The notes below the pieces were generated by a model. That model saw only the letters and a program-made list of their open reading frames with translations. It searched no databases and was not told the origin of the DNA. A DNA stretch of 64,000 bases. Source: Sphingobium sp. YR768. GTDB taxonomy: Bacteria; Pseudomonadota; Alphaproteobacteria; Sphingomonadales; Sphingomonadaceae. Within the stretch, counting starts at the first letter, position 1. Every line of letters begins with the position of its first letter. Both the position numbers and the translations under genes were made by a program. This document shows, one piece after another, positions 16,045-23,584 of the stretch. The DNA lies in assembly GCF_900111125.1 (NCBI RefSeq), contig NZ_FOGE01000015.1, positions 62,001 through 126,000 of the forward strand. Reading direction: 5' to 3'.

Positions 16045-16087
16045 TCCAGCCGCTTGCGGCTGGCGTCCAGATTGGGCAACATGGCTG

Positions 16088-16115
16088 AAGGGCGCCGCAT
16101 TGGTGGCGCCCTTTT
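16088..16115 (+). terminator. Terminator or attenuator before the LOV operon
   Basis: GGGCGCC and GGCGCCC form a perfect 7-bp stem around an 8-base loop, followed by TTTTC. It ends only 21 bases before the LOV-HTH start, which leaves no room for a full promoter between. It may therefore be both the nitroreductase terminator and a leader hairpin of the next operon. Confidence 0.7.
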
Positions 16116-16135
16116 CGTCATCTGGTGCCCTGTCC

Positions 16136-16705
16136 ATGTCTCTGCCCGAAATGATCGCCGAAAGTGCCGTGGCGGCGGTCATCACCAATCCGCGCCTGCC
16201 GGACAATCCGATCGTCGAATGCAACGATGCCTTCACCGCGCTGACCGGATTCCAGCGGGACGAGATTGTCGGGCGCAACTGCCGCTTTCTGGCAGGGGAC
16301 GATCCGCCGGGGCCGCAGGTGGAGATTATCCGTGCGGCGCTGCGCGATCGTCGGCCGATATTGGTGGAACTGCGCAATTATCGCAAGGATGGCACGCCCT
16401 TTCGCAATGCGGTGATGATCGCGCCGATCTTTGGCGCGGACGGAACGCTGGATTATTTCCTGGGATCGCAGATGGCGGTCGAAGGCGACCGGGGAGATGA
16501 TGCGCGGGCCCGGATCGCGACCCTGACCGATCGGCAACGCACCGTATTGGTCGCCATGACGGCCGGCCGGCTGAACAAGCAGATCGCCTTTGATCTTGGC
16601 CTGACGGAACGCACCGTGAAGATGCACCGCGCCGCGATGCTGCGCGCGCTGGATGTGCGGACGGCGGCCGAAGCGATCCGGCTGGCGATCGAGGCGGGGC
16701 TGTAG
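16136..16705 (+). CDS. LOV-HTH blue-light photoreceptor/transcription factor (EL222-like)
   Basis: A 189-residue one-component regulator. The LOV domain (about 1-115) contains the diagnostic GRNCRFLAG, with C49 as the residue that forms the flavin adduct, plus ELRNYRKDGTPFRNAV and the Gln in YFLGSQ. A LuxR-type HTH follows (about 128-188: LTDRQRTVLVAMTAGRLNKQ, RTVKMHRAAMLRAL). Domain order, length and wording match EL222 of Erythrobacter litoralis, which dimerises and binds DNA under blue light. ATG 16136 was chosen as the first ATG giving a full LOV domain. No clear ribosome site supports it. It is followed 4 bases later by the DUF969 gene. Confidence 0.88.
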   Translation: MSLPEMIAESAVAAVITNPRLPDNPIVECNDAFTALTGFQRDEIVGRNCRFLAGDDPPGPQVEIIRAALRDRRPILVELRNYRKDGTPFRNAVMIAPIFGADGTLDYFLGSQMAVEGDRGDDARARIATLTDRQRTVLVAMTAGRLNKQIAFDLGLTERTVKMHRAAMLRALDVRTAAEAIRLAIEAGL

Positions 16706-16709
16706 CGGC

Positions 16710-17384
16710 ATGGTGCTGCTGGGCATCGCGATCATCGTGGCGGGATTCCTGCTGCGCTTTCATCCCTTGCTGGTCATCCTCGCGTCGGCGATCGTCACCG
16801 GCCTTGCCGCCGGGCTGGACCCGCTGGCGATCATCGCCGCGCTGGGCAAGGCCTTCAACGAGGCGCGCTATGTCAGCATCATCTGGATCGTGCTGCCGGT
16901 CGTGGGCCTGCTGGAGGCGAACGGGCTTCAGGAGCGGGCACGGGGCCTGATCGGCCGGATGCATGGGGCGACCGTCGGCCGCTTCCTCACCGGCTATCTG
17001 CTGCTGCGACAGGCGCTGGCGGCGGTGGGGCTGACATCGGTGGCGGGCCATCCACAGACGGTGCGCCCGCTGGTCGCGCCGATCGCCGAAGCGGCCGCTG
17101 AGGCGCAGGCCGGGGAATTGAGCGAGGGCGATCGCGAAGAAATCAAAGCCTGGGCCGCAGCGACCGACAATATCGGGCTGTTCTTTGGCGAGGATATCTT
17201 TCTGGCGATCGGATCGATCCTTCTGATCAAGGGGCTGCTGGAGCAATATGACATCGTGCTGGAGCCGCTCCAGCTATCGGTCTGGGCGATCCCGACCGCG
17301 ATCGCGGCCTTCCTGATCCACGGTTTCCGGCTCTGGCGGCTCGACAGGCGGCTGAAGCGGGGCCGGGGAGCCAGGGCAGCATGA
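16710..17384 (+). CDS. DUF969 family membrane protein
   Basis: A 224-residue polytopic membrane protein of the DUF969 family. Hydrophobic segments are visible at about 2-20 (MVLLGIAIIVAGFLLRF), 24-45, 65-85, and near the C-terminus (WAIPTAIAAFLIHGF). Conserved-looking loops are FNEARYVSIIWIVLPVVGLLE and TSVAGHPQTVRPL. DUF969 and DUF979 genes are typically adjacent and are thought to make up a two-subunit permease. In Gram-positive bacteria such pairs can lie near pyrrolidone-carboxylate peptidase. It starts 4 bases after the LOV gene and overlaps the DUF979 gene (ATGA). Substrate unknown. Confidence 0.85.
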   Translation: MVLLGIAIIVAGFLLRFHPLLVILASAIVTGLAAGLDPLAIIAALGKAFNEARYVSIIWIVLPVVGLLEANGLQERARGLIGRMHGATVGRFLTGYLLLRQALAAVGLTSVAGHPQTVRPLVAPIAEAAAEAQAGELSEGDREEIKAWAAATDNIGLFFGEDIFLAIGSILLIKGLLEQYDIVLEPLQLSVWAIPTAIAAFLIHGFRLWRLDRRLKRGRGARAA

Positions 17385-18304
17385 TCACGCTCCACTGGGT
17401 CTATGCCATCGCCGGGGCTATCTTTGCCGCCTATGCGCTGCTCGGCGCGCGCGAACGGCCGGTCAACGCCGCCTTCTGGGCGTTGCTGGCGCTCAGCATG
17501 TGGGCGGGCGACCGGCTTGGCGATCTGGGCAACGGTATCTTGGTGCTGGGGCTGGTGGCTCTGGGCGTGCTGGGGCGACTGGGGCGCAGCGATGGCGCGG
17601 TGCCGTTGGAGGTGCGTCAAGCACGGGCAGCGAAATTCGGCAATCGGCTGTTCGTCATCGCGCTGATCATCCCCGCTACGGCGCTGCTTGGCACGATCCT
17701 GTTCAAGCAGGCGCCCGACTGGTTCGACGGGAAACAGGCGACGCTGATCGCGCTGGCGCTGGGCGTGCTGATCGCCATGGTCACGGGATGCCTGTGGTTG
17801 CGCGCCGGGCCGATGGTGCCGCTGGAACAGGGGCGGCGCCTGATGGACAGTGTCGGCTGGGCGGCGATCCTGCCGCAGATGCTGGCCAGCCTGGGCGCTG
17901 TCTTCGCTCTGGCGGGCGTCGGCGATGTCGTGGGCGGCATCGTGCAACAGGCGATCCCGCAGGGCAGCCTGCTGGGCGCGGTGATCGCCTATGGGCTGGG
18001 CATGGCGCTCTTCACCATGATCATGGGCAATGCCTTCGCCGCCTTTCCGGTGATGACGGCGGCGATCGGCATTCCGCTGTTGATCCACACCTATCATGGC
18101 GATCCCGCCGTGGTCTGCGCGATCGGGATGCTGGCGGGCTTTTGCGGCACATTGCTGACGCCCATGGCCGCCAATTTCAACCTCGTCCCCGCCGCCCTGC
18201 TGGAACTGAAAGACGAGCATGGCGTCATCAAGCGGCAGGTCGGCACCGCCGTTCCGTTGCTGATCGTCAACATCCTCCTGATCTACTGGCTGGCTTTCCC
18301 ATGA
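17381..18304 (+). CDS. DUF979 family membrane protein
   Basis: A 307-residue membrane protein with eight to ten hydrophobic segments of the DUF979 family. It has AKFGNRLFVIALIIPATALLGT mid-N-terminal, GWAAILPQMLASLGAVFALAGVG, GNAFAAFPVMTAAIG, and a C-terminal LIVNILLIYWLAFP. It is the partner of DUF969 and probably the main transport subunit. The gene overlaps both neighbours by four bases (ATGA at each end), indicating fixed stoichiometry. Its substrate is not known. The neighbouring DUF2891 protein may process it. Confidence 0.85.
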   Translation: MITLHWVYAIAGAIFAAYALLGARERPVNAAFWALLALSMWAGDRLGDLGNGILVLGLVALGVLGRLGRSDGAVPLEVRQARAAKFGNRLFVIALIIPATALLGTILFKQAPDWFDGKQATLIALALGVLIAMVTGCLWLRAGPMVPLEQGRRLMDSVGWAAILPQMLASLGAVFALAGVGDVVGGIVQQAIPQGSLLGAVIAYGLGMALFTMIMGNAFAAFPVMTAAIGIPLLIHTYHGDPAVVCAIGMLAGFCGTLLTPMAANFNLVPAALLELKDEHGVIKRQVGTAVPLLIVNILLIYWLAFP

Positions 18305-19290
18305 CCCTTTTGACCCAAGATATTGCCGGCCGTTTTGCGGTGCTCACTTTGTCGCATCTCGGGCGGCGCTACCCCTATAAGATGGATCTGGTCTGGGCCG
18401 GGCCGCAGGATGCGCGGGAACCGGCCGAACATCACCCCATCTTCCATGGCAGTTTCGACTGGCATAGCTGCGTCCATGGCTGGTGGCAGGTGATGCGGTT
18501 GATGCGGCTTTATCCCGACATGGAGATTGCCGCTGAAATCCGCGCGTGGGCGGACGCGATGCTGGTGCCGGACAAGGTGGCGGGCGAACTGGCCTATCTT
18601 AACCGGCCGCTCAGCGCGGGGTTTGAGCGGCCCTATGGCTGGGCTTGGCTGCTGGCGCTGCATCAGGAACTGGTGCTGCATGACGCACCCTGGGCGCAGG
18701 CGATCGCGCCGCTGGCCGACGCCTTTGCCGCGCGCTTCCATGCCTTCCTGCCCAAGCTGACCTATCCGCTGCGGGTCGGCACCCATTTCAACATCGCCTT
18801 CGCGCTGACGCTGGCGCTGGGCTGGGCGCAGACGCGTGATCCCGCATTGGTGACGCTGATTCGCGATCGGGCGATCGGCTGGTTCGGGCAGGACAAGGGC
18901 TGTCAGGCGTGGGAGCCGGGTGGGGACGAATTCCTGTCCTCCGCGCTCACCGAAGCGCTGTTGATGAGCCGCCTGCTGTCCGGCGCGGATTTCGCCATCT
19001 GGTTCCATGATTTCCTGCCGCATCTGGGGGAAGGAACACCGAGGACCCTGTTCACCCCGGCCATCGTGTCCGATCGCGGCGACGGCAAGATCGCGCATCT
19101 CGACGGGCTGAACCTCAGCCGCGCCTGGTGCTGGCGCGGGATCGCGGCGGCGCTGGGGGTGGATGATCCGGTCAGCGCTTTGGCGCAGGATGCCGCGCGC
19201 GTGCATATCGACGCCAGCCTGCCGCATGTCGCAGGCGACTATATGGGCGAACATTGGCTCGCCACCTTCGCGCTGCTGGCGCTGGAATAG
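18301..19290 (+). CDS. DUF2891 family protein
   Basis: A 329-residue soluble protein of the DUF2891 family, probably an alpha/alpha barrel by its regular helices and aromatic/acidic loops. Notable motifs are HPIFHGSFDWHSCVHGWWQ at about 40-58, RPYGWAWLLALHQEL, YPLRVGTHFNIAFAL, and EPGGDEFLSSALTEALLM, whose His/Asp/Glu pattern resembles glycoside-processing or metal enzymes. No enzymatic role is established. It overlaps the DUF979 gene by four bases and ends the LOV operon. No signal peptide, so cytoplasmic. Confidence 0.82.
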   Translation: MTLLTQDIAGRFAVLTLSHLGRRYPYKMDLVWAGPQDAREPAEHHPIFHGSFDWHSCVHGWWQVMRLMRLYPDMEIAAEIRAWADAMLVPDKVAGELAYLNRPLSAGFERPYGWAWLLALHQELVLHDAPWAQAIAPLADAFAARFHAFLPKLTYPLRVGTHFNIAFALTLALGWAQTRDPALVTLIRDRAIGWFGQDKGCQAWEPGGDEFLSSALTEALLMSRLLSGADFAIWFHDFLPHLGEGTPRTLFTPAIVSDRGDGKIAHLDGLNLSRAWCWRGIAAALGVDDPVSALAQDAARVHIDASLPHVAGDYMGEHWLATFALLALE

Positions 19291-19325
19291 GGAGGCGTAG
19301 ACTTACGTCTGGAAGCAGGCTTGTC

Positions 19326-19350
19326 GATGGGGAGAAAGGCGTTCCCCATC
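19326..19350 (+). terminator. Stem-loop after the DUF2891 gene
   Basis: GATGGGGA and TCCCCATC form a perfect 8-bp stem around a 9-base loop. There is no T-run directly behind it, so it is a weak terminator candidate or an RNA-stabilising hairpin. Confidence 0.35.
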
Positions 19351-19402
19351 TGTTGGGGGAACCGATACTCAATTTCACCAAAACCCTGCATTCACAAGGT
19401 GA

Positions 19403-19477
19403 TGGTGACCCCTACGGGAATCGAACCCGTGTTTCAGCCGTGAAAGGGCCGCGTCCTAACCGCTAGACGAAGGGGCC
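19403..19477 (-). tRNA. tRNA-Glu (anticodon TTC)
   Basis: Read on the minus strand: acceptor arm GGCCCCT pairs with AGGGGTC (one G-U pair), the D-arm is TCTAGCGGTTAGGA, the anticodon loop CTTTCAC carries TTC, and the T-arm is CGGGTTCGATTCCCG. The CCA end is encoded. All standard cloverleaf features are present. It is alone, between the LOV operon and recJ. Confidence 0.97.
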
Positions 19478-19578
19478 GTTCGTTGTCGCCGCCGTGGCAG
19501 CGCTGCGAAGCGAGGGCGCAATTAGGCGGGGACGGGGAAACGGTCAACCCCCTATGCGCAAGAAAATTGCAATTAATC

Positions 19579-21345
19579 TCAATCGGCCCATGCGGCGTCC
19601 TCCAGATGCAGTTCGGCGGCGGGGCGGCTGCCCCAATCGTCGATCTTCGCCTTGCCTGCGATCCACAGCCGCCGGTCGCGCGGCGCGCCCAGGATCGCCT
19701 GGCCCAGATCGGTTTCGGCCTGACGGAAGGCGATGGTCTTGATCGAGCGGCCGTCATCCCCCGCCATGATCGCGCGCAGATGGCCGTTGCCCACGACATC
19801 GGCCTTGATCACGCGCATCTTGCCTGCGGCGATCAGGGGCGCGGGCCAGCCCGCGCCATAGGGGCCGCCCTGTTCGATCGCGGCGACGAAATCCGGGTTG
19901 ACGGCCGATGGCGCCAGCACGGCATCGATCAGCAATGCGCGGTCGTCCCGCGCCTTGGCGACGGCGGCGGACAGGCGATCGTCCAGGTATTCGGCCAGCG
20001 CGTCGATCCGGTCGGCCGCGACGGTAAGGCCCGCCGCCATGGCATGGCCTCCGCCCGCGACCAGCAGGCCGCTATCCTTGGCCGCCAGCACCGCCGCGCC
20101 CAGATCCACGCCGGAAATGGAACGGCCGGAGCCTTTGCCCACGCCCGCGTCGTCAAGGGCGATGACGATGGCCGGGCGGCCAGCCTTTTCCTTGATGCGG
20201 CCGGCGACGATGCCGATGACGCCGGGATGCCAGCCTTCGCCCGCGATTACCGCGACCGCGCGATTGCCCTGCGCGGCGAGCAGCGCCTCGGCCTGTTCCT
20301 GCACCGTCGATTCGATGGCGCGGCGTTCTTCATTATACTGATCGAGCTCTGCGGCGATGCGGGCGGCTTCGGCCGGGTCCGTCGTCGTCAGCAGGCGCAC
20401 GCCAAGGTCCGCCTGTCCCACACGCCCGCCAGCGTTGATGCGCGGCCCCAGCGCGAAGCCCAGATCATGGCAAAGCGGGGCGCGGGTCAGGCGGCTGGCG
20501 TCGATCAGGGCGGACAGGCCGATATTGCGGCGCTTGGCCATGACCTTGAGCCCCTGCGCCACGAAGGCGCGGTTGAGGCCTCTGAGTTGCGCCACGTCCG
20601 CGACGGTGCCCAGCGCAACGATATCCAGCAGGTCCAATATATTGGGCTTGGCCCGAACGGCGAACCAGCCGCGTGCGTCGAGCGCCTTCAGCAGCCGGGC
20701 GCCGAGCAGGAAGGCGACGCCGACGGCGGCCAGATGGCCGTGCAGGGCGGCTTCGGGATGTTCGTCCAGCCGGTTGGGGTTCACCAGCGCGAAGGCTTCG
20801 GGCAACTGGGTCGCGCATTTATGATGGTCGACCACGACGACATCGACGCCGGTCTGCTTTGCCATGGCCAGCGCCTCGAACGCCTGTGCGCCGCAATCGA
20901 CGGTGACGATCAGCGTGGCGCCTTCGCCCGCCAGCCGGACCAGCGCCTCGCCCGAGGGGCCATAGCCCTCCATCAGGCGGTCGGGAATATAGGGGCGGGC
21001 GTTCAGCCCCAGATCGCGCAGCAGCAGGATCAGCAGGGCGGCGCTGGTGGCGCCATCGACGTCATAATCGCCGAAGATGCGGACATCTTCGCCGCGCTGG
21101 ACGGCGTCGGCCAGTCGTTCGGCGGCGGCGTCCATGTCGCGGAACAGGCTGGGATCGGGCATGAACTGCCGGATGGTGGGGTTGCGATGCGCCTCCAGCC
21201 CGTCGCGCGGGCAGCCACGCGCCAGCAGCAATTGCGTCACCAGATCATCGGGCAGATAGGTCGGGTCGCGCGCGTCTGCGCCGCCCCCCCGCCAGCGCCA
21301 GGGCTGGCCGGAAATGGATCGCGAGATATTGAGCGCAAATGTCAT
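19579..21345 (-). CDS. recJ: Single-stranded-DNA-specific exonuclease RecJ
   Basis: A 588-residue 5'-3' exonuclease of the DHH phosphoesterase family, active on single-stranded DNA in recombination and mismatch repair. Motif I is FGDYDVDGATS at about 91-101, motif III (DHH) is VVVDHHK at 171-177, and GGHAMAAGLT of the DHHA1 domain is further on. The C-terminal OB-like domain ends in ELHLEDA. Full length for the family. ATG 21345 gives the usual start. It is divergent from tamA across 140 bases. Confidence 0.95.
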   Translation of the reverse strand: MTFALNISRSISGQPWRWRGGGADARDPTYLPDDLVTQLLLARGCPRDGLEAHRNPTIRQFMPDPSLFRDMDAAAERLADAVQRGEDVRIFGDYDVDGATSAALLILLLRDLGLNARPYIPDRLMEGYGPSGEALVRLAGEGATLIVTVDCGAQAFEALAMAKQTGVDVVVVDHHKCATQLPEAFALVNPNRLDEHPEAALHGHLAAVGVAFLLGARLLKALDARGWFAVRAKPNILDLLDIVALGTVADVAQLRGLNRAFVAQGLKVMAKRRNIGLSALIDASRLTRAPLCHDLGFALGPRINAGGRVGQADLGVRLLTTTDPAEAARIAAELDQYNEERRAIESTVQEQAEALLAAQGNRAVAVIAGEGWHPGVIGIVAGRIKEKAGRPAIVIALDDAGVGKGSGRSISGVDLGAAVLAAKDSGLLVAGGGHAMAAGLTVAADRIDALAEYLDDRLSAAVAKARDDRALLIDAVLAPSAVNPDFVAAIEQGGPYGAGWPAPLIAAGKMRVIKADVVGNGHLRAIMAGDDGRSIKTIAFRQAETDLGQAILGAPRDRRLWIAGKAKIDDWGSRPAAELHLEDAAWAD

Positions 21346-21392
21346 GTTCCGCCTCTAGACCGGGTGACGTCATGAGGGAAGCAGGCCAAATC

Positions 21393-21488
21393 ATGTCGCA
21401 GGCGGAACCGTCGCAACATCCTGAGCGTATTGCCTCTTTGCTGCGCATGTGGAATGCGCGGCGTGAAAGGGGCATCGCAGGTTCATGA
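21393..21488 (+). CDS. Possible 31-aa ORF coupled to tamA
   Basis: A short frame starting MSQAEPSQHPERIASLLRMW and rich in Arg, whose TGA overlaps the ATG of tamA (ATGA). GCAGG stands 7 bases before its ATG. An in-frame ATG at 21372 would add 7 residues. It may be a leader peptide that sets tamA translation, or a small protein. No family known. Confidence 0.35.
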   Translation: MSQAEPSQHPERIASLLRMWNARRERGIAGS

Positions 21489-23584
21489 TCAGACGACAGG
21501 CATATCATGTCCGGCGCATGTTGAGCCTGTTCCTGCTGACGGCCTCGCCTCTGCCCCTGATGGCGCAGACGGCGCCGTCGACGACGGAGCCCGCGACCGA
21601 AGAACCGATCCTGCCCGATGACCAGTTTGAGGCCCGCCTGTCCAAGATGGAGGGCGCCGATCCCAACGCGCCCCTGCCGTCGATCGACAACTGGATCGAC
21701 CAGCAAATGCCGGCGCAGGGCAGTGCGGCGACCGATCTGCCGCCGGCGACCGAACCGGCCGAAGAACAGGAACTGGCGCAGCCGCTGCCGCCGCTCGACA
21801 GCGTGACGGTTCCGGCCAATGCGGCGGCCAATAGCGATCCCAATGCCAAGCTGCCCGATATCCGCTATGCCACCAGCATCGAAGGGTTCGGCAAGACCGG
21901 GCTGGAGGATGAATTCCGCGCCGAATCGGCCCTGATCGATGGAAAGGGCAAGGCGGAAACCGCCGCCATGGTGCAGGCGCGCGCGCATGAAGATGAAAAG
22001 CTCGCCACGCGCCTTTTCTATTCGCAGGGCTATTATGATGCGACCGCGCTCGCCAGCCTGGATCAGGCCGGGGACGGGACGCTGAAGGCCGTCATCTCCG
22101 TCACGCCGGGCAAGCGCTACAAGATCGGCGCGATCGTCGTCACCGCCGATCCGACCGTGCCGCCGACGCTGATCCGTGACAGCCTGCCGCTCAAGACCGG
22201 CGACTATATCATCGCCACTAATGTCGAGGGGGCGGAGGCCAATGTCGCGCTGAAGCTGCCGGAAAATGGCTATGCCTTCGCCAAGGTCGGCGAACGAGAC
22301 ATATTGCTCGATGCCGCGACGGTGACGGGCGACTATACGCTGCCGGTCGATGTCGGACCGCGCGGTACCTTCCGCAAGATCACGACCAGCGGCGAAAAGC
22401 AGGCGTTCGGCGCCGACCATATGGAGGTCATCAAGCGCTACAAGCCGGGCCAGATCTATGACAGCCGCAAGGTGGATGATCTGCGCAAGGCGCTGGTGGC
22501 GACCGGGCTGTTCTCCACCGTCGGGGTCGATCCTGTGCGGACGGGCGAGGTCGCGCCGGATGGCACCGAATATGTCGACCTGCATGTCGAACAGGAAGCC
22601 GGGCCGCCACGCACGCTGGCGGGCGAGGCAGGCTATGGCACGGGGCAGGGCTTCCGCGCGGAGGGGACATGGACCCACCGCAACCTCTTCCCGCCCGAAG
22701 GCGCGCTGATCGGTGGCGTGATCGCGGGCACGCAGGAACAGGGCGTTTCGGGCACATTCCGCCGCTCCAATGCGGGCAAGCGGGACAAGACGTTCCAGAC
22801 CGGCATCACGCTCAATCACCAGAATTACGACGCCTATGAAGCCTTTACGGCGGGTCTCAACATCGGCTGGTCGCGTGCGTCAACGCCGATCTTCCAGAAG
22901 CGCTGGACATACAGCTATGGCGGGGAAATCCTGCTGACCAACGAACAGGTGGTGGTCGATCCGGCGACGGCGGACAAGACGCGGCGCACCTATTTCATCG
23001 GCGGCCTGCCGGTGCAGATCGGCTATGACCGGTCCAACGACCTGTTGAACCCGACCAAGGGGTTCCGCGCCACCGTGCGGGCCGAACCGGAAGGATCGCT
23101 CCAGGGCAATTTCTCCCCCTATCTGCGCGCCAGCTTCGACCTGACCGGCTATTATCCGGTGTCCGACAGTCTGGTGATTGCGGGCCGGGCCAAGGTCGGC
23201 ACGATCACCGGCGTCAGCCGCGACGATGTTGCGCCGTCCCGGCGCATCTATGCGGGCGGCGGCGGATCGGTGCGCGGCTATGGCTATCAGGAACTGGGGC
23301 CGAAGGACGCCAATAATGATCCGATCGGTGGACGGTCGGTCAATGAATTCGCGGTCGAGAGCCGCTATCGCTTCGGCAATTATGGCGTCGTCGCCTTTGT
23401 GGATGCCGGTCAGGTCTATGAAAGCTCCATGCCCAAATTCTCCGACATGCGCTATGGCGTCGGCCTGGGTGGCCGTTTCTACACCAATTTCGGCCCCTTC
23501 CGCGCGGACATAGCGATGCCGATCAACCGGCAGCCCGGTGAATCCAAATTCTCCCTCTATATCGGCATCGGACAGGCCTTCTGA
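21485..23584 (+). CDS. tamA: Outer membrane translocation/assembly module TamA
   Basis: A 699-residue Omp85-family barrel protein. After a signal peptide (to about MAQTAP) come a low-complexity Pro/Glu-rich stretch (30-110), POTRA-type domains (about 125-360, with FYSQGYYDATALASLDQ), and a 16-strand barrel with the Omp85 hallmark VRGYGYQELGP in loop 6 and the ending FSLYIGIGQAF, whose last Phe is the Bam signal. With TamB it forms a complex that helps insert outer-membrane proteins or carry lipids. Its TGA overlaps the tamB ATG, the usual arrangement. Confidence 0.92.
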   Translation: MIRRQAYHVRRMLSLFLLTASPLPLMAQTAPSTTEPATEEPILPDDQFEARLSKMEGADPNAPLPSIDNWIDQQMPAQGSAATDLPPATEPAEEQELAQPLPPLDSVTVPANAAANSDPNAKLPDIRYATSIEGFGKTGLEDEFRAESALIDGKGKAETAAMVQARAHEDEKLATRLFYSQGYYDATALASLDQAGDGTLKAVISVTPGKRYKIGAIVVTADPTVPPTLIRDSLPLKTGDYIIATNVEGAEANVALKLPENGYAFAKVGERDILLDAATVTGDYTLPVDVGPRGTFRKITTSGEKQAFGADHMEVIKRYKPGQIYDSRKVDDLRKALVATGLFSTVGVDPVRTGEVAPDGTEYVDLHVEQEAGPPRTLAGEAGYGTGQGFRAEGTWTHRNLFPPEGALIGGVIAGTQEQGVSGTFRRSNAGKRDKTFQTGITLNHQNYDAYEAFTAGLNIGWSRASTPIFQKRWTYSYGGEILLTNEQVVVDPATADKTRRTYFIGGLPVQIGYDRSNDLLNPTKGFRATVRAEPEGSLQGNFSPYLRASFDLTGYYPVSDSLVIAGRAKVGTITGVSRDDVAPSRRIYAGGGGSVRGYGYQELGPKDANNDPIGGRSVNEFAVESRYRFGNYGVVAFVDAGQVYESSMPKFSDMRYGVGLGGRFYTNFGPFRADIAMPINRQPGESKFSLYIGIGQAF

